62,445 bases of DNA from an uncultured Porphyromonadaceae bacterium (lineage in GTDB: Bacteria > Bacteroidota > Bacteroidia > Bacteroidales > Muribaculaceae): contig CAMWXV010000003.1 in NCBI GenBank assembly GCA_947178305.1, forward strand, positions 1-62,445, given 5' to 3'. Both the position numbers and the translations under genes were made by a program. This document shows positions 12,790 to 24,841 of the stretch, piece after piece. The stretch's first letter is position 1; each line of letters opens with the position of its first letter. The notes under the pieces were generated by a model. It had not been told where the DNA came from. It saw only the letters and a program-made list of their open reading frames with translations, and did no database searches.

Positions 12790-12987
12790 TTATTTGATGT
12801 TTAGTTCACGCGCACGCAATTCTGTCTTTACGCGGGCAATCATTTTACGTTCAGCTGTGATTTTAGCGGGATTGTCCAAAGGCGAGATCGAGTGATTGAT
12901 CTTGAGCTGGGCATATTCCTGCTCCATCTGCTCGAGGCGATCCTTGAGATCCTGCGTGCTAAGCTCTTTGATTTCTTCTTTCTTCAT
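12790..12987 (-). CDS. rpmC: 50S ribosomal protein L29
   Basis: [43 protein letters not shown]. Confidence 0.97.
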   Translation of the reverse strand: MKKEEIKELSTQDLKDRLEQMEQEYAQLKINHSISPLDNPAKITAERKMIARVKTELRARELNIK

Positions 12988-12993
12988 AACAGA

Positions 12994-13425
12994 TTACACG
13001 TTTTGGGTTGGATCATAGTCGCGACGCACGATGAATTTAGTGGTCACGGGCAATTTTTGTGCTGCAAGACGCAGAGCCTCTTTAGCGATGTCAAAGCTTA
13101 CACCTTCCACTTCAATGAGGATACGGCCGGGAGTAACGGGAGCCACGAATCCTTCGGGTGAACCTTTACCTTTACCCATGCGGACTTCGGCAGGTTTCTT
13201 GGTGATGGGCTTATCGGGGAATATGCGAATCCATATCTGACCCTGGCGCTGCATATAGCGGGTCACAGCCACACGAGCAGCCTCGATTTGACGGCCTGTG
13301 ATCCACTTTGACTCAAGAGTCTTTATGCCAAACGAACCGAAGGCCAACTGATTGCCGCGCTGGGCAATACCTTTCATACGGCCCTTTTGCGCGCGGCGGA
13401 ATTTGGTTTTCTTAGGTTGTAACAT
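12994..13425 (-). CDS. rplP: 50S ribosomal protein L16
   Basis: [25 protein letters not shown]. Confidence 0.98.
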   Translation of the reverse strand: MLQPKKTKFRRAQKGRMKGIAQRGNQLAFGSFGIKTLESKWITGRQIEAARVAVTRYMQRQGQIWIRIFPDKPITKKPAEVRMGKGKGSPEGFVAPVTPGRILIEVEGVSFDIAKEALRLAAQKLPVTTKFIVRRDYDPTQNV

Positions 13426-13445
13426 TGTGATGTCGTTGAGTTGGT

Positions 13446-14177
13446 TTAACGGTTAGTTTTAGGTTTGCGGCTCAGTCCGGCTCCATTGCGACCGCCACGC
13501 TGACCGCGGCTTTCTTTGGAGTTGTTGGTGAACTGGGGAGCGAGGTCACGTTTGCCATATACTTCGCCACGGCAAATCCATACTTTCACGCCGAGCACAC
13601 CCACTTTGGTGTGAGCTTCAACAAGAGCGTAGTCAATGTCGGCACGCAGAGTGTGAAGCGGAGTACGACCTTCCTTGAACATTTCAGAACGAGCGATTTC
13701 AGCGCCGTTCAAACGTCCGCTAACCTGTACTTTGATACCTTCAGCACCGCTGCGCATAGTGGAAGCGATGGCCATTTTAACGGCACGACGGTATGCGATT
13801 TTGCCTTCGATCTGACGAGCGATAGTGCTTGCTACGATTTCTGCATCAAGTTCGGGGCGTTTCACTTCATAGATGTTGATTTGAACATCCTTGTCAGTGA
13901 TTTTTTTCAACTCTTCCTTGAGCTTGTCCACCTGGCTGCCGCCTTTTCCGATAATCAAACCGGGACGAGAAGTGCACACAGTGATGGTGATGAGCTTGAG
14001 GGTACGTTCAATTACGATACGCGACACGCTTGAGTTAGCAAGGCGCACATTGAGATATTTGCGGATCTTGGAGTCCTCGAGGATGGTATCGCCGTAGTTC
14101 TTACCGCCATACCAGTTTGAGTCCCATCCACGGATCACGCCTAAGCGGTTGCTTATTGGATTAACTTTCTGTCCCAT
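13446..14177 (-). CDS. rpsC: 30S ribosomal protein S3
   Basis: [28 protein letters not shown]. Confidence 0.98.
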   Translation of the reverse strand: MGQKVNPISNRLGVIRGWDSNWYGGKNYGDTILEDSKIRKYLNVRLANSSVSRIVIERTLKLITITVCTSRPGLIIGKGGSQVDKLKEELKKITDKDVQINIYEVKRPELDAEIVASTIARQIEGKIAYRRAVKMAIASTMRSGAEGIKVQVSGRLNGAEIARSEMFKEGRTPLHTLRADIDYALVEAHTKVGVLGVKVWICRGEVYGKRDLAPQFTNNSKESRGQRGGRNGAGLSRKPKTNR

Positions 14178-14179
14178 TG

Positions 14180-14590
14180 TTATGCCTTAGTTTTAGCGTT
14201 ATCAATAGTGTCCACGATCAATGTCACATGATTGGCACGTTTGCGAATTCTATAGCCGCGGCCTTGAGGAGCGGGACGCAGACGTTTGAGCATCGGGGCA
14301 CAGTCAACGAAGATAGTGCTGATGCAGAGCATGCCGCTTTCGGCTTTCTGCTCGTTTTTAGCTTCCCAGTTGGCGATAGCGGAGCGGAGAAGTTTTTCAA
14401 CGCGGGCAGCAGCCTCCTTGTTGGAGAACTTGAGAATGCCCAGAGCGCGGAACACTTCTTTGCCACGCACCATGTCAGCGACAAGGCGCATTTTGCGAGG
14501 GGAAGTGGGAACGTTATTCAACTTGGCAAAAGCCGAGTTCTTACGTTCTTCCTTTATTATTTCGGCGGATTTTCTTTTTCTTACACCCAT
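14180..14590 (-). CDS. rplV: 50S ribosomal protein L22
   Basis: [21 protein letters not shown]. Confidence 0.98.
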   Translation of the reverse strand: MGVRKRKSAEIIKEERKNSAFAKLNNVPTSPRKMRLVADMVRGKEVFRALGILKFSNKEAAARVEKLLRSAIANWEAKNEQKAESGMLCISTIFVDCAPMLKRLRPAPQGRGYRIRKRANHVTLIVDTIDNAKTKA

Positions 14591-14636
14591 TGTATTTAAT
14601 TCTTTTTTTGTCTAAAAAAATATATTTGGGTCCCGA

Positions 14637-14903
14637 TTATTTCTTATTGCCGGCGTGTCCACGGAAGTTACGTGTCGGAGCGAATTCACCGAGCTTGTGA
14701 CCTACCATGTTTTCGGTAACATAAACCGGAATAAACTTATTACCATTGTGAACAGCAAAGGTGTGACCCACGAATTCGGGAGCAATCATTGAAGCGCGGC
14801 TCCAAGTTTTGATAACCGACTTCTTACCGCTCTCATTCATGGCGTTAACCTTCTTATCAAGCTTCACGCTGATAAAGGGGCCTTTTTTTAATGAACGACT
14901 CAT
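14637..14903 (-). CDS. rpsS: 30S ribosomal protein S19
   Basis: [19 protein letters not shown]. Confidence 0.98.
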   Translation of the reverse strand: MSRSLKKGPFISVKLDKKVNAMNESGKKSVIKTWSRASMIAPEFVGHTFAVHNGNKFIPVYVTENMVGHKLGEFAPTRNFRGHAGNKK

Positions 14904-14924
14904 AAGTTTAGCTTAGTTTTTTGA

Positions 14925-15752
14925 TTACTTTTTCCTTCTTTCAATAATGTACTTCGAAGAAGCTTTCTTCGGTGCACGAGTCTTCAGGCCCTTAGCGTAA
15001 AGACCCTTGCGCGAACGAGGATGACCACCGGAGCTGCGGCCTTCACCACCACCCATGGGGTGATCCACAGGGTTCATAACAACACCACGGTTGTGGGGAC
15101 GACGGCCAAGCCAACGAGAACGACCGGCCTTACCGCTGCGTTCAAGAGAATGCTCGCTGTTTCCAACCACGCCCACAGTTGCCTTGCATGAAGCAAGAAC
15201 CTTGCGAGTTTCGCCAGAAGGTAATTTAATAATCGCATAGTCGCCTTCACGAGAGATGAGCTGAGCGAAAGTACCGGCGCTACGTGCCATGAAAGCACCC
15301 TGACCGGGACGAAGCTCAATAGCGTGGATAAGAGTACCCACGGGGATTTTGCTCAATGGAAGAGCGTTACCCACTTCAGGAGCGGCATCGGGTCCGCTGA
15401 CTACAGTGGTGCCAACTTGTAAGCCGTTGGGTGCAATGATGTACGCTTTCGCGCCGTCCACGTAGTAGAGGAGTGCAATGCGAGCAGAACGGTTAGGATC
15501 GTACTCAATTGACTTAACTACTGCGGGCACACCGTCTTTTGTTCTCTTAAAGTCAATCATGCGGTATTTGCGCTTGTGACCACCGCCAAGGTAACGAGTG
15601 GTCAAGTGACCTTCGGCATTGCGGCCGCCGGTGCTCTTTTTACCGACTGTAAGAGATTTTTCTGGCGTAGTAGCAGTGATGGTACCTTTGAATACGCCAA
15701 TAATTTTGTGTCTTTGCCCCGGTGTTGTGGGCTTGAATTTTCTTACTGCCAT
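14925..15752 (-). CDS. rplB: 50S ribosomal protein L2
   Basis: [16 protein letters not shown]...[21 protein letters not shown]. Confidence 0.98.
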   Translation of the reverse strand: MAVRKFKPTTPGQRHKIIGVFKGTITATTPEKSLTVGKKSTGGRNAEGHLTTRYLGGGHKRKYRMIDFKRTKDGVPAVVKSIEYDPNRSARIALLYYVDGAKAYIIAPNGLQVGTTVVSGPDAAPEVGNALPLSKIPVGTLIHAIELRPGQGAFMARSAGTFAQLISREGDYAIIKLPSGETRKVLASCKATVGVVGNSEHSLERSGKAGRSRWLGRRPHNRGVVMNPVDHPMGGGEGRSSGGHPRSRKGLYAKGLKTRAPKKASSKYIIERRKK

Positions 15753-15758
15753 TTTCTA

Positions 15759-16049
15759 TTATATATTGCTGTAAAAGTCAATGGTTTGACCCTCACCAAC
15801 GGTTATGAAGGCTTTTTTGTAAGCCGATGTTTTACCGCGGAGAAGGCCGCTCTTGGTCCAGCGGGATTTGTTTTTACCGCGAACCACAGCTGTGTTCACA
15901 TTCACCACTTTAACCCCATAAAGCTTCTCAACCATCATTTTGATCTGATATTTGTTAGCTTCAGGAGATACGCGGAAAGTGTAGCGGTTAAGCTTTTCAG
16001 AAAGCTTAGTGGCTTTTTCAGTAACGATAGGCTGAATTGTTATGTCCAT
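15759..16049 (-). CDS. rplW: 50S ribosomal protein L23
   Basis: IQPIVTEKATKLSEKLNRYTFRVSPEANKYQIK. Confidence 0.97.
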   Translation of the reverse strand: MDITIQPIVTEKATKLSEKLNRYTFRVSPEANKYQIKMMVEKLYGVKVVNVNTAVVRGKNKSRWTKSGLLRGKTSAYKKAFITVGEGQTIDFYSNI

Positions 16050-16069
16050 GATTGGTTATCTCCTTGTGA

Positions 16070-16690
16070 TTAAAGTTTATTAATAACATCAAGGCTACTC
16101 TCCGTAAGGACAATAGCGTTGGCGTGCATAATCGCATAGGTATGGATATCAGAGGCAGTGATGACTCTGGTATCGGGCACATTGCGAGCTGACAAATTTA
16201 CGTTATTATTCCGGTCTGCTAAAACGAGAAGGAGCTTTTTGCCGTCAACTTTAAGATTTTTAGCAAAATTTACAAAATCTTTAGTTTTTGGAGCCTCAAA
16301 AGTGAAGTCTTCAACAACGGTTATTTGATTATCCTGCACCTTGTAAGTGAGAGCAGAGCGACGAGCGAGCTGCTTAACTTTCTTGTTCAACTTGAAGCGA
16401 TAATCGCGAGGACGGGGACCGAATACGCGACCACCACCAACGAGCACCGGAGAATTTATATCACCGATACGGCTACCGCCGCCACCTTTCTGCTTGTGCA
16501 GCTTACGAGTGGAACCGGAAACTTCGCTACGTTCCTTGGACTTGTGAGTTCCTTGACGCTGGTTAGCGAGGAACTGCTTAACATCGAGATACACAGCGTG
16601 TTCGTTTGCCTCAATTGCAAACACTTCATCGCTAAGAACTACTTTGCGACCGGTGTCTTCACCTTTAATGTTGTATACTGCGATTTCCAT
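16070..16690 (-). CDS. rplD: 50S ribosomal protein L4
   Basis: [32 protein letters not shown]. Confidence 0.97.
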   Translation of the reverse strand: MEIAVYNIKGEDTGRKVVLSDEVFAIEANEHAVYLDVKQFLANQRQGTHKSKERSEVSGSTRKLHKQKGGGGSRIGDINSPVLVGGGRVFGPRPRDYRFKLNKKVKQLARRSALTYKVQDNQITVVEDFTFEAPKTKDFVNFAKNLKVDGKKLLLVLADRNNNVNLSARNVPDTRVITASDIHTYAIMHANAIVLTESSLDVINKL

Positions 16691-17310
16691 TATTTCTCTA
16701 CAATTACGATTGAACCTTTACTTCCGGGTATGCTACCCTTTATCAACAACAGGTTGTGTTCGGGCATCACCTTGATAACCTGAAGGTTCTGTACGGTGAC
16801 ACGTTCGTTGCCCATTTGGCCAGCCATACGCATGCCTTTGAACACTTTTGCGGGGTACGAGCAAGCACCTACCGAACCGGGGGCGCGAAGACGGTTGTGC
16901 TGACCGTGAGTGCTTTGGCCAACACCGCCGAAGCCGTGACGCTTAACAACACCCTGGTAACCTTTACCTTTGGATGTGCCCTGAATGTCCACGAAGTCGG
17001 AGTCGTTGAAGATGGAGTCAACCGTAATGGTGTCACCCAGCTTGTATTCGCCATCAAAACCCTTGAACTCGGCCAAGTGTCGCTGCGGAGCTACGCCTGC
17101 CTTTTTGAAGTGACCGGCCATAGGTGCAGTTGTATGCTTCTCTTTCTTTTCCTGGAAGCCAAGCTGCAGAGCTTCGTAACCGTCAACCTCGACAGTTTTA
17201 ACTTGTGTAACCACGCAAGGACCTAATTCGATAACAGTGCACGGCACGTTTTTGCCGTCGGCACTGAAAACGGAAGTCATTCCGATTTTCTTTCCTAATA
17301 ATCCTGGCAT
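16690..17310 (-). CDS. rplC: 50S ribosomal protein L3
   Basis: [19 protein letters not shown]. Confidence 0.98.
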   Translation of the reverse strand: MPGLLGKKIGMTSVFSADGKNVPCTVIELGPCVVTQVKTVEVDGYEALQLGFQEKKEKHTTAPMAGHFKKAGVAPQRHLAEFKGFDGEYKLGDTITVDSIFNDSDFVDIQGTSKGKGYQGVVKRHGFGGVGQSTHGQHNRLRAPGSVGACSYPAKVFKGMRMAGQMGNERVTVQNLQVIKVMPEHNLLLIKGSIPGSKGSIVIVEK

Positions 17311-17388
17311 TTCTTTAAGTTTTTTAAGATTAAATGTTTACTTTTTTTGATCGATTGAAATTTCTTACGTTCTTGTCGGTGACCTGCA

Positions 17389-17694
17389 TTACACCTTGAT
17401 TTCTACTTCTACGCCGCTGGGGAGCTCAAGCTTCATGAGAGCGTCCACGGTTTTGGCGGTAGAGTTATAGATGTCGATCAAACGCTTGAACGAAGAGAGC
17501 TGAAATTGCTCACGGCTCTTCTTGTTTACAAACGTAGAGCGGTTCACAGTGAAGATACGCTTGTGTGTGGGCAGAGGTATGGGACCACTGATCACCGCAC
17601 CGGTAGCCTTGACAGTCTTAACAATCTTCTCTGCCGATTTATCGACCAGATTGTGATCGTAAGATTTCAATTTGATTCTGATTTTTTGGCTCAT
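17389..17694 (-). CDS. rpsJ: 30S ribosomal protein S10
   Basis: [25 protein letters not shown]. Confidence 0.98.
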   Translation of the reverse strand: MSQKIRIKLKSYDHNLVDKSAEKIVKTVKATGAVISGPIPLPTHKRIFTVNRSTFVNKKSREQFQLSSFKRLIDIYNSTAKTVDALMKLELPSGVEVEIKV

Positions 17695-17716
17695 ATTTTG
17701 TTGAATGAAAGTTTAT

Positions 17717-19843
17717 TTACTTCAATAAGTCCACACGACCCTGGCACTCTGTGAGCACATTACGTGCAATAGAGCTGCTTACCTCTGAGTAGTGAGAGAA
17801 TGTCATTGTGCTGGTGGCACGTCCGGAAGTGATGGTACGGAGAGCGGTTACATAACCGAACATCTCAGCGAGAGGAGCTTTAGCTTTAACCACGCGGGCA
17901 CCTGAGCGAGATGTTTCCATGCCCTCGACCTGACCACGACGTTTGTTAAGGTCAGAAATCACGTCACCCATGCTTTCTTCAGGTGTTACCACCTCAATCT
18001 TCATGATCGGCTCCAAAAGCACAGGACCTGCTTTTTCAGAAGCTTTCTTGAACGCCTGGATTGCGCAAAGTTCAAATGACAACTGGTCAGAGTCAACCGG
18101 GTGGAATGAACCGTCAATCACAGTTACCTTGAGCTGTTCAACGGGATAGCCAGCGAGCACACCATTCTTCATAGCGTTGGTGAAACCTTTTTGAATGCTG
18201 GGGATGAATTCCTTAGGAATGTTACCACCCTTAACCTCGTCAACAAACTGAAGGTTGCCTTCAAATCCTTCGTCAATAGGCTCTACACGTACAATGATGT
18301 CGGCGAACTTACCACGACCACCGGTCTGCTTCTTAAATACCTCACGGAGTTCAACAGGTTTGGTGATAGCCTCTTTGTAAGTAACCTGAGGACGACCCTG
18401 ATTACACTCTACTTTAAATTCGCGTTTCAGACGGTCAATGATTATGTCAAGGTGAAGCTCACCCATACCGGAGATAACGGTCTGACCTGTTTCTTCGTTT
18501 GTCTGAACACGGAATGTGGGGTCTTCTTCAGCGAGTTTCTGAAGGCCTACTCCAAGTTTATCAAGGTCTTTCTGAGTTTTGGGCTCAACAGCGATACCGA
18601 TAACGGGTTCAGGGAAGTCCATAGACTCAAGAACGATAGGAGCATCCTCGGCACAAAGAGTGTCACCGGTGCGGATATCCTTAAATCCTACGCCAGCGCC
18701 TATATCACCGCAATCAATTTGCTCTTTTGCATTCTGCTTATTAGAGTGCATCTGGAAAAGACGAGACACACGTTCCTTCTTACCGGAACGGCTATTGAGA
18801 ACGTATGATCCAGCAATCATGTCACCGGAATAAACACGGAAGAAGCTCAAACGGCCAACATACGGGTCAGTTGCAATCTTGAATGCAAGAGCGCAAAGAG
18901 GAGCTTCGCTTGAGGGCTCACGAGTTTCCACTTGATCGGGGTTGCCAGGAGCGTAACCTTCAATAGCACCAGTGTCTACCGGGCTGGGGAGATAAGCGCA
19001 CACGTTGTTAAGCAAGGGCTGAACGCCTTTGTTCTTGAACGAGCTACCGCAAGTCATAGGCACAATCTCCATCTTGATGGTAGCGTTGCGCAAAGCACGA
19101 CGGATTTCATCTTCGGTGATGGTAGAAGGATCATCAAAATATTTTTCCATGAGAACATCGTCAAATTCGGCGATCTTCTCAAGCATTTTGTCACGCCATT
19201 CCTCAGCTTCGGCAAGAAGATTTTCAGGAATCTCCTCAGCAACGTAATCAGCACCCATTGCATCATCCGGCCAGAAAAGAGCTTTCATAGTAACGAGGTC
19301 AACCACGCCTTTGAATGTTTCTTCAGCACCGATAGGAATCTGAATGGGGCAAGGATTAGCACCGAGCACGTCCTTAAGCTGACGCACTACTTCAAAGAAG
19401 TTGGCACCGCTGCGGTCCATTTTGTTAACGTAACCGATACGAGGCACGTTGTACTTATCGGCCTGACGCCATACGGTTTCAGACTGAGGCTCTACGCCAC
19501 CTACTGCACAGAATGTGGCAACAGCACCGTCAAGCACACGCAAAGAGCGCTCTACCTCCACGGTGAAATCCACGTGTCCCGGAGTGTCTATAAGGTTGAT
19601 TTTGTATTTGTCGCCAGCGTAGTTCCAAAAAGCGGTAGTGGCGGCCGAGGTGATAGTGATACCGCGTTCCTGCTCCTGTTCCATCCAGTCCATGGTAGCA
19701 GCGCCATCGTGTACCTCACCAATTTTGTGAGTAAGACCCGTGTAGAAAAGTATACGCTCGGATGTGGTGGTTTTACCAGCATCAATGTGAGCCATAATAC
19801 CGATATTACGGGTATATTTCAAATGTTCGTCAGATTTTGCCAT
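17717..19843 (-). CDS. fusA: Translation elongation factor G
   Basis: [25 protein letters not shown]. Confidence 0.98.
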   Translation of the reverse strand: MAKSDEHLKYTRNIGIMAHIDAGKTTTSERILFYTGLTHKIGEVHDGAATMDWMEQEQERGITITSAATTAFWNYAGDKYKINLIDTPGHVDFTVEVERSLRVLDGAVATFCAVGGVEPQSETVWRQADKYNVPRIGYVNKMDRSGANFFEVVRQLKDVLGANPCPIQIPIGAEETFKGVVDLVTMKALFWPDDAMGADYVAEEIPENLLAEAEEWRDKMLEKIAEFDDVLMEKYFDDPSTITEDEIRRALRNATIKMEIVPMTCGSSFKNKGVQPLLNNVCAYLPSPVDTGAIEGYAPGNPDQVETREPSSEAPLCALAFKIATDPYVGRLSFFRVYSGDMIAGSYVLNSRSGKKERVSRLFQMHSNKQNAKEQIDCGDIGAGVGFKDIRTGDTLCAEDAPIVLESMDFPEPVIGIAVEPKTQKDLDKLGVGLQKLAEEDPTFRVQTNEETGQTVISGMGELHLDIIIDRLKREFKVECNQGRPQVTYKEAITKPVELREVFKKQTGGRGKFADIIVRVEPIDEGFEGNLQFVDEVKGGNIPKEFIPSIQKGFTNAMKNGVLAGYPVEQLKVTVIDGSFHPVDSDQLSFELCAIQAFKKASEKAGPVLLEPIMKIEVVTPEESMGDVISDLNKRRGQVEGMETSRSGARVVKAKAPLAEMFGYVTALRTITSGRATSTMTFSHYSEVSSSIARNVLTECQGRVDLLK

Positions 19844-19892
19844 TATAATAAGGTATCTGTCAATGAAAAATTGTGTTTATAAACTCCTGTGA

Positions 19893-20369
19893 TTAGAAAC
19901 GGAAGTGAGCGAAAGCGCGGTTTGCTTCGGCCATCTTGTGCATATCTTCCTTGCGCTTGAATGCGCCGCCCTGATCATTGAATGCGTCTACGATTTCGGC
20001 AGCGAGCTTTTCAGCCATAGTCTTGCCACCACGCTTGCGGGCATACAGAATAAGGTTTTTCATTGAGATAGATTCCTTGCGGTCAGCGCGGATTTCAGTG
20101 GGCACCTGGAAAGTGGCACCACCCACACGGCGTGACTTAACCTCCACTTGGGGAGTTACGTTCTCAAGGGCTTTCTTCCAGATCTCAAGAGCTGTTTTCT
20201 CTTCATTGGGCATTTTAGCTTTCACGAGCTCAAGAGCGCTGTAGAAAATAGTATAAGAGGTGTTTTTCTTGCCATCGTACATCAAATGATTGACGAACTT
20301 AGACACTCTTACATCGTTAAAAACGGGATCGGGCAATACAATCCGTTTTTTTGGTTTAGCCTTTCTCAT
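19893..20369 (-). CDS. rpsG: 30S ribosomal protein S7
   Basis: [30 protein letters not shown]. Confidence 0.98.
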   Translation of the reverse strand: MRKAKPKKRIVLPDPVFNDVRVSKFVNHLMYDGKKNTSYTIFYSALELVKAKMPNEEKTALEIWKKALENVTPQVEVKSRRVGGATFQVPTEIRADRKESISMKNLILYARKRGGKTMAEKLAAEIVDAFNDQGGAFKRKEDMHKMAEANRAFAHFRF

Positions 20370-20593
20370 TTTTTTGTCAAATTGTCGTTTTTAGTTTGCT
20401 TGGTTGCTGCTTCTTTTGTCTTCAACTCAATGTTCTCCAACACCTCGTTTACTCAACCATAAATATGTCTTGAATTAGCCTTCCAATAAATCAAAAACGA
20501 AGTTTGTTAAATCAAATTTTAATTAACTTTTGTTTTTGTGCCCGGCTTAAGCCAAGGCTCATTGGGGTTAAGTAAGAATCCGGCAGCTTTTAA

Positions 20594-20977
20594 TTACTTC
20601 TTAGCTGCTTTAGGACGCTTCGCACCGTATTTTGAACGACGCTGAGTGCGATCTTTCACACCGGAGGTATCCAGAGTACCACGCACAATGTGATAGCGCA
20701 CACCAGGGAGGTCTTTAACACGACCACCGCGCACCAACACAATTGAGTGCTCCTGCAGGTTATGACCTTCACCGGGGATATAAGAGTTCACTTCCTTGCC
20801 GTTGGTGAGGCGCACACGAGCCACCTTACGCATTGCCGAATTAGGCTTCTTAGGGGTGGTGGTGTACACACGCACGCACACGCCGCGACGCTGCGGACAT
20901 GAATCCAAGGCAGGTGACTTGCTCTTATCCTCAAGAGTCACACGTCCTTTTCTTACTAATTGCTGAATTGTAGGCAT
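20594..20977 (-). CDS. rpsL: 30S ribosomal protein S12
   Basis: [12 protein letters not shown]...[18 protein letters not shown]. Confidence 0.98.
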   Translation of the reverse strand: MPTIQQLVRKGRVTLEDKSKSPALDSCPQRRGVCVRVYTTTPKKPNSAMRKVARVRLTNGKEVNSYIPGEGHNLQEHSIVLVRGGRVKDLPGVRYHIVRGTLDTSGVKDRTQRRSKYGAKRPKAAKK

Positions 20978-21123
20978 CTTAGTCTGTTTTTACGTTTCGT
21001 TGATTAATTTATCTTTGTTATCTCTATTTTTCTTTGCATTCACACGCACCTACACGCCGACTACTCCATTGTGTATCAACACATTGGCAGCAATCAGGCA
21101 TGCGCGCATGCTTAAAAGCGTTG

Positions 21124-21155
21124 CAAAATTACTAACTAATTTTCTAACTACCAAA
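21124..21155 (-). promoter_or_regulatory. Promoter of the rpsL (str/S10) supercluster
   Basis: Plus strand CAAAATTA (21124-21131) and CAAA (21152-21155), spacer 20 = TTTG-N20-TAATTTTG on minus. Confidence 0.75.
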
Positions 21156-21226
21156 CATTTTAGACTTTTTCTCTTGCCTCTTCACGGAGATACAATCAGG
21201 CAAAAAGCAAGTGAAAACACCCATCA

Positions 21227-21772
21227 TTAAAATGGCTCTATTTCCGCCATTCCAACTCCTCTCAAATCCTTCGGACTCAGCATCAATTCATCATGCGGAA
21301 GCCGCCAATCAATACCCAAAGCAGGATCATCATAGCGCAATGTACATTCCGACTGAGGAGCATATACGTTGTCAACTTTGTATTGGAACTGCGCTCTATC
21401 ACTCAAAACCACAAATCCGTGAGCAAAACCACGCGGCATAAAAAGCTGCAACCCATTATCCTGACTCAATTCAACCGCTACATGCCGTCCGAACGTAGGC
21501 GAGTCTTTGCGCAGATCCACGGCCACATCCAATACAGCTCCCTGCGACACCCTCACAAGCTTTGCTTGAGAAAACTCACCTTTCTGAAAATGCAATCCAC
21601 GAAGGACACCGCGAGTAGACACAGATTCGTTATCCTGCAAAAATACAACATTACCCACATTAGCCTGAAACTCACTGAGTTTGAACGACTCCATAAAATA
21701 CCCTCGTGCATCTCCGAAACGCATTGGCTCTATAAGCCATACACCCGGAATGGATAGTTGTGTAAACTTCAT
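21227..21772 (-). CDS. rfbC: dTDP-4-dehydrorhamnose 3,5-epimerase
   Basis: PGVWLIEPMRFGDARGYFMESF; MPRGFAHGFVVLSD. Confidence 0.93.
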   Translation of the reverse strand: MKFTQLSIPGVWLIEPMRFGDARGYFMESFKLSEFQANVGNVVFLQDNESVSTRGVLRGLHFQKGEFSQAKLVRVSQGAVLDVAVDLRKDSPTFGRHVAVELSQDNGLQLFMPRGFAHGFVVLSDRAQFQYKVDNVYAPQSECTLRYDDPALGIDWRLPHDELMLSPKDLRGVGMAEIEPF

Positions 21773-21793
21773 ACCATAATTGAATTAATAGCA

Positions 21794-21825
21794 CAAACCT
21801 ACAAAAATAGCATGAGATACACAAA
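21794..21825 (-). promoter_or_regulatory. rfbC promoter (TTTG-N20-TAGGTTTG)
   Basis: Plus strand CAAACCTA (21794-21801) and CAAA (21822-21825). Confidence 0.7.
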
Positions 21826-21927
21826 TCCCCGTTAATGACTTTCAACAAGCACACAATATTTGCCTCCGTATGGTCATTCAGACTCGCCAAACTCATAAGT
21901 TTTCGCCACAAAATTATTACTTTTGCC

Positions 21928-23118
21928 ATGAAAAAAAGCAAATCACCAATGATCAATATCATACTTCACGACGAAAGCCAAACGCGTACCAACCTGCTGC
22001 CACTCACGTTCACACGCCCAACTGGCGACTTGCGATGCGGAATACTAACCATTGCAAAAAAATGGGAAACAATGCTCGATGCATCTGTCAGCTATGCCAC
22101 AGAAGAATACCTTAGCGAGCTATTTCCTGCATACCACACTTCCGAATCAATCAACATAGCAGGCCATATCATCCCCTCCCCTGCCATGGCCGAAGCTGTG
22201 AAGAAATTGAAACAAGGGGAAGTTCTGATGCTTGAGAACGAACCGGTGGCATGGCTCTCATGCACTACCGATATAGCCTCTGCCACGCAGCTACCATGCC
22301 CCGAGCCTATAGGTTCGCTACATTACACACATAATATCTTCACCCTCAACCACGCCGCATTGCAAGCCGACTTCCAATTACTCACAGCCGGGAAAAAAAG
22401 TTGTGAACCACACGAATCCTGCACTGTAATCGGGCCAAAAGAGAATCTGTTCATAGCCCCGGGAGCATCCGTACTCGGATGCTCACTTAACACCACCGCC
22501 GGCCCAATCTACATTGGACAGCATGCACAAGTGATGGAAGGAAGCCATCTAAGAGGCCCGGTTGCCGTATGTGAACACGCCATAGTCAATATGGGCACAC
22601 GTATATATGGCGCCACAACAATAGGCCCATATTGTAAGGTAGGAGGCGAAATCAACAATGTTGTGATGCAAGCATATTCCAACAAAGCCCATGACGGATT
22701 TTTGGGAAATGCTGTAATAGGAGAATGGTGCAACCTCGGAGCCGGATGCGTGGCGTCCAATCTCAAAAACGACTACACCGAAATCAAACTTTGGAACTAT
22801 GGCGCTAACCGTTTTTTGCGCACCGGCCTACAATTTTGTGGTTTGATTATGGGCGATCATTCAAAAGCGGGCATCAACACCATGTTCAATACCGCAACAA
22901 CCATCGGCGTAGGCGTAAACATCCACGGTACAGGATTTCCACGCAATTTTGTGCCATCTTTCTCCGAAGGGTCACCCGGAGCCGGTTTCGGAGATGTCTC
23001 CCTAAGCAAATTTTTCACCACTGCCGAGAAAGTGATGGCCCGACGCGACATAAAGTTCACAGAAGCGCACCAACGCTTGTACACCACCATCCATAATCTT
23101 ACCGAACAATACAAATAA
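21928..23118 (+). CDS. Alternative bacterial GlmU-like bifunctional sugar-phosphate nucleotidyltransferase/acyltransferase
   Basis: Start MKKSKSPMINIILHDESQTRTNLLPLTFTRPTGDLRCGI; left-handed beta-helix hexapeptides (GPVAVCEHAIVNMGTRIYGATTIGPYCKVGGEINN). Confidence 0.85.
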   Translation: MKKSKSPMINIILHDESQTRTNLLPLTFTRPTGDLRCGILTIAKKWETMLDASVSYATEEYLSELFPAYHTSESINIAGHIIPSPAMAEAVKKLKQGEVLMLENEPVAWLSCTTDIASATQLPCPEPIGSLHYTHNIFTLNHAALQADFQLLTAGKKSCEPHESCTVIGPKENLFIAPGASVLGCSLNTTAGPIYIGQHAQVMEGSHLRGPVAVCEHAIVNMGTRIYGATTIGPYCKVGGEINNVVMQAYSNKAHDGFLGNAVIGEWCNLGAGCVASNLKNDYTEIKLWNYGANRFLRTGLQFCGLIMGDHSKAGINTMFNTATTIGVGVNIHGTGFPRNFVPSFSEGSPGAGFGDVSLSKFFTTAEKVMARRDIKFTEAHQRLYTTIHNLTEQYK

Positions 23119-23246
23119 TTATTAAATATTTTATGGAAATTTGATTGCAGATTCATGTATTATATGTAATTTTGCAACAAATAAACACCACAATCAAGCA
23201 TTTTGTCAAAATAACACAACTTCACACATAGTTTTTATACAAAAAA

Positions 23247-24587
23247 ATGAAAGCATCAGAATTAATAGCCGATCTCACACGACGATTTCCCAATGAGCCG
23301 GAATATATCCAGGCCGTTGAAGAAGTGGTAACATCTATTGAAGATGTATACAACGAGTATCCTGCATTTGAGCAGCTCAACCTTATGGAGCGACTCTGCA
23401 TGCCCGATAGGATAATTTCATTTCGCGTGAGCTGGGTAGACGACAAGGGACGTGTGCAAAACAATATGGGCTACCGCGTGCAGCACAACAATGCCATAGG
23501 CCCGTACAAAGGAGGCATACGTTTCCATTCTTCCGTCAACCTCTCCATACTCAAGTTCCTGGCATTTGAACAAACTTTCAAAAACTCACTCACCACATTG
23601 GCCATGGGTGGCGCCAAAGGTGGTAGCGACTTCTCTCCACGAGGCAAAAGCGACATGGAAGTGATGCGTTTCTGCCAAGCGTTCATCACAGAACTTTATC
23701 GCAATCTCGGCCCCGACACTGACGTTCCTGCCGGCGATATAGGCGTAGGCGGACGTGAGGTTGGCTACATGTTTGGTTGGTACAAAAAAATGACCCGCGA
23801 ATTCACCGGCACATTCACCGGCAAGGGAATGGACTTCGGAGGTTCCTTGATGCGTCCAGAAGCCACAGGTTATGGCAACGTATATTTCCTGCTAAACATG
23901 CTTGCCACACGCAACATTGATCTTAAAGGTAAACGAGTTGCCATCTCCGGATCAGGCAATGTAGCTCTCTATACCGCAAAAAAACTTCTTGAATTGGGTG
24001 CTATTCCTGTATCAATGAGCGATAGCGATGGTTCCATATATCTGCCAGACGGTATGACCCAGGAACATTTTGACAAGATTTTTGAGCTTAAAATGGCTTA
24101 CCGCGGTCGCATACGCGAATTCGCCGAAGAAACACCGGAATGTCAATACTTCCCCGGGGAACGCCCTTGGAAACACGTGAAATGCGACATTGCCATGCCA
24201 TCGGCAACACAAAACGAACTTGACGGTGATGATGCAAAAGCATTACTTGCCCAAGGATGCTTCGCTGTGAGCGAAGGAGCCAACATGCCTTCTACACGCG
24301 AGGCTGTACATGCATTCCTTGATGCACATATTCTTTACGCCCCTGGCAAAGCAGCCAATGCAGGCGGTGTATCTGTTTCAGGCCTTGAAATGGCACAGAA
24401 TGCACAGATGCTGCCTTGGTCGGCCGAAGAAGTGGATCAGAAACTTCAACAGATAATGAAAGACATTCACACCCAATGCGAAAAATATGGGCGTGAAGAC
24501 AACGGATACATTAACTATGTGCGCGGAGCCAACACCGCCGGATTCATGAAAGTGGCGCGTGCCATGCTTGCCCAAGGCATAAGCTAA
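23247..24587 (+). CDS. gdhA: NADP-specific glutamate dehydrogenase
   Basis: GYRVQHNNAIGPYKGGIRFHSSVN; MGGAKGGSDFSPRGKSD. Confidence 0.96.
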   Translation: MKASELIADLTRRFPNEPEYIQAVEEVVTSIEDVYNEYPAFEQLNLMERLCMPDRIISFRVSWVDDKGRVQNNMGYRVQHNNAIGPYKGGIRFHSSVNLSILKFLAFEQTFKNSLTTLAMGGAKGGSDFSPRGKSDMEVMRFCQAFITELYRNLGPDTDVPAGDIGVGGREVGYMFGWYKKMTREFTGTFTGKGMDFGGSLMRPEATGYGNVYFLLNMLATRNIDLKGKRVAISGSGNVALYTAKKLLELGAIPVSMSDSDGSIYLPDGMTQEHFDKIFELKMAYRGRIREFAEETPECQYFPGERPWKHVKCDIAMPSATQNELDGDDAKALLAQGCFAVSEGANMPSTREAVHAFLDAHILYAPGKAANAGGVSVSGLEMAQNAQMLPWSAEEVDQKLQQIMKDIHTQCEKYGREDNGYINYVRGANTAGFMKVARAMLAQGIS

Positions 24588-24620
24588 GCCACGTTCACAC
24601 ACTTTTTTTCAAATACGCAC

Positions 24621-24652
24621 AGGAAGGCTACCTTGTTTCAGGTGGCCTTCCT
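24621..24652 (+). terminator. Hairpin downstream of gdhA
   Basis: AGGAAGGCTACC...GGTGGCCTTCCT, weak T-tract. Confidence 0.5.
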
Positions 24653-24841
24653 TGTCGTTATTATATGTTTTCAACGCTTGATTAAGATTCACAAGCCTAA
24701 AGCGTGGCAACCTGTCCAAGCCCCATGTCCATTTTTGTTATAACCTTGCTCAAATCCATAAGCTTACGCAACACCTGAGTCCGCAAAGTATTAACGGATT
24801 CTGCCAATCACAGTGGACACCGAACTTTCACAACTCATATA

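Noticed and set aside
18932-19882. 316-aa plus-strand ORF antisense to fusA
   Set aside because: Shadow ORF in a highly conserved coding sequence; no recognisable domain and low-complexity residue pattern.
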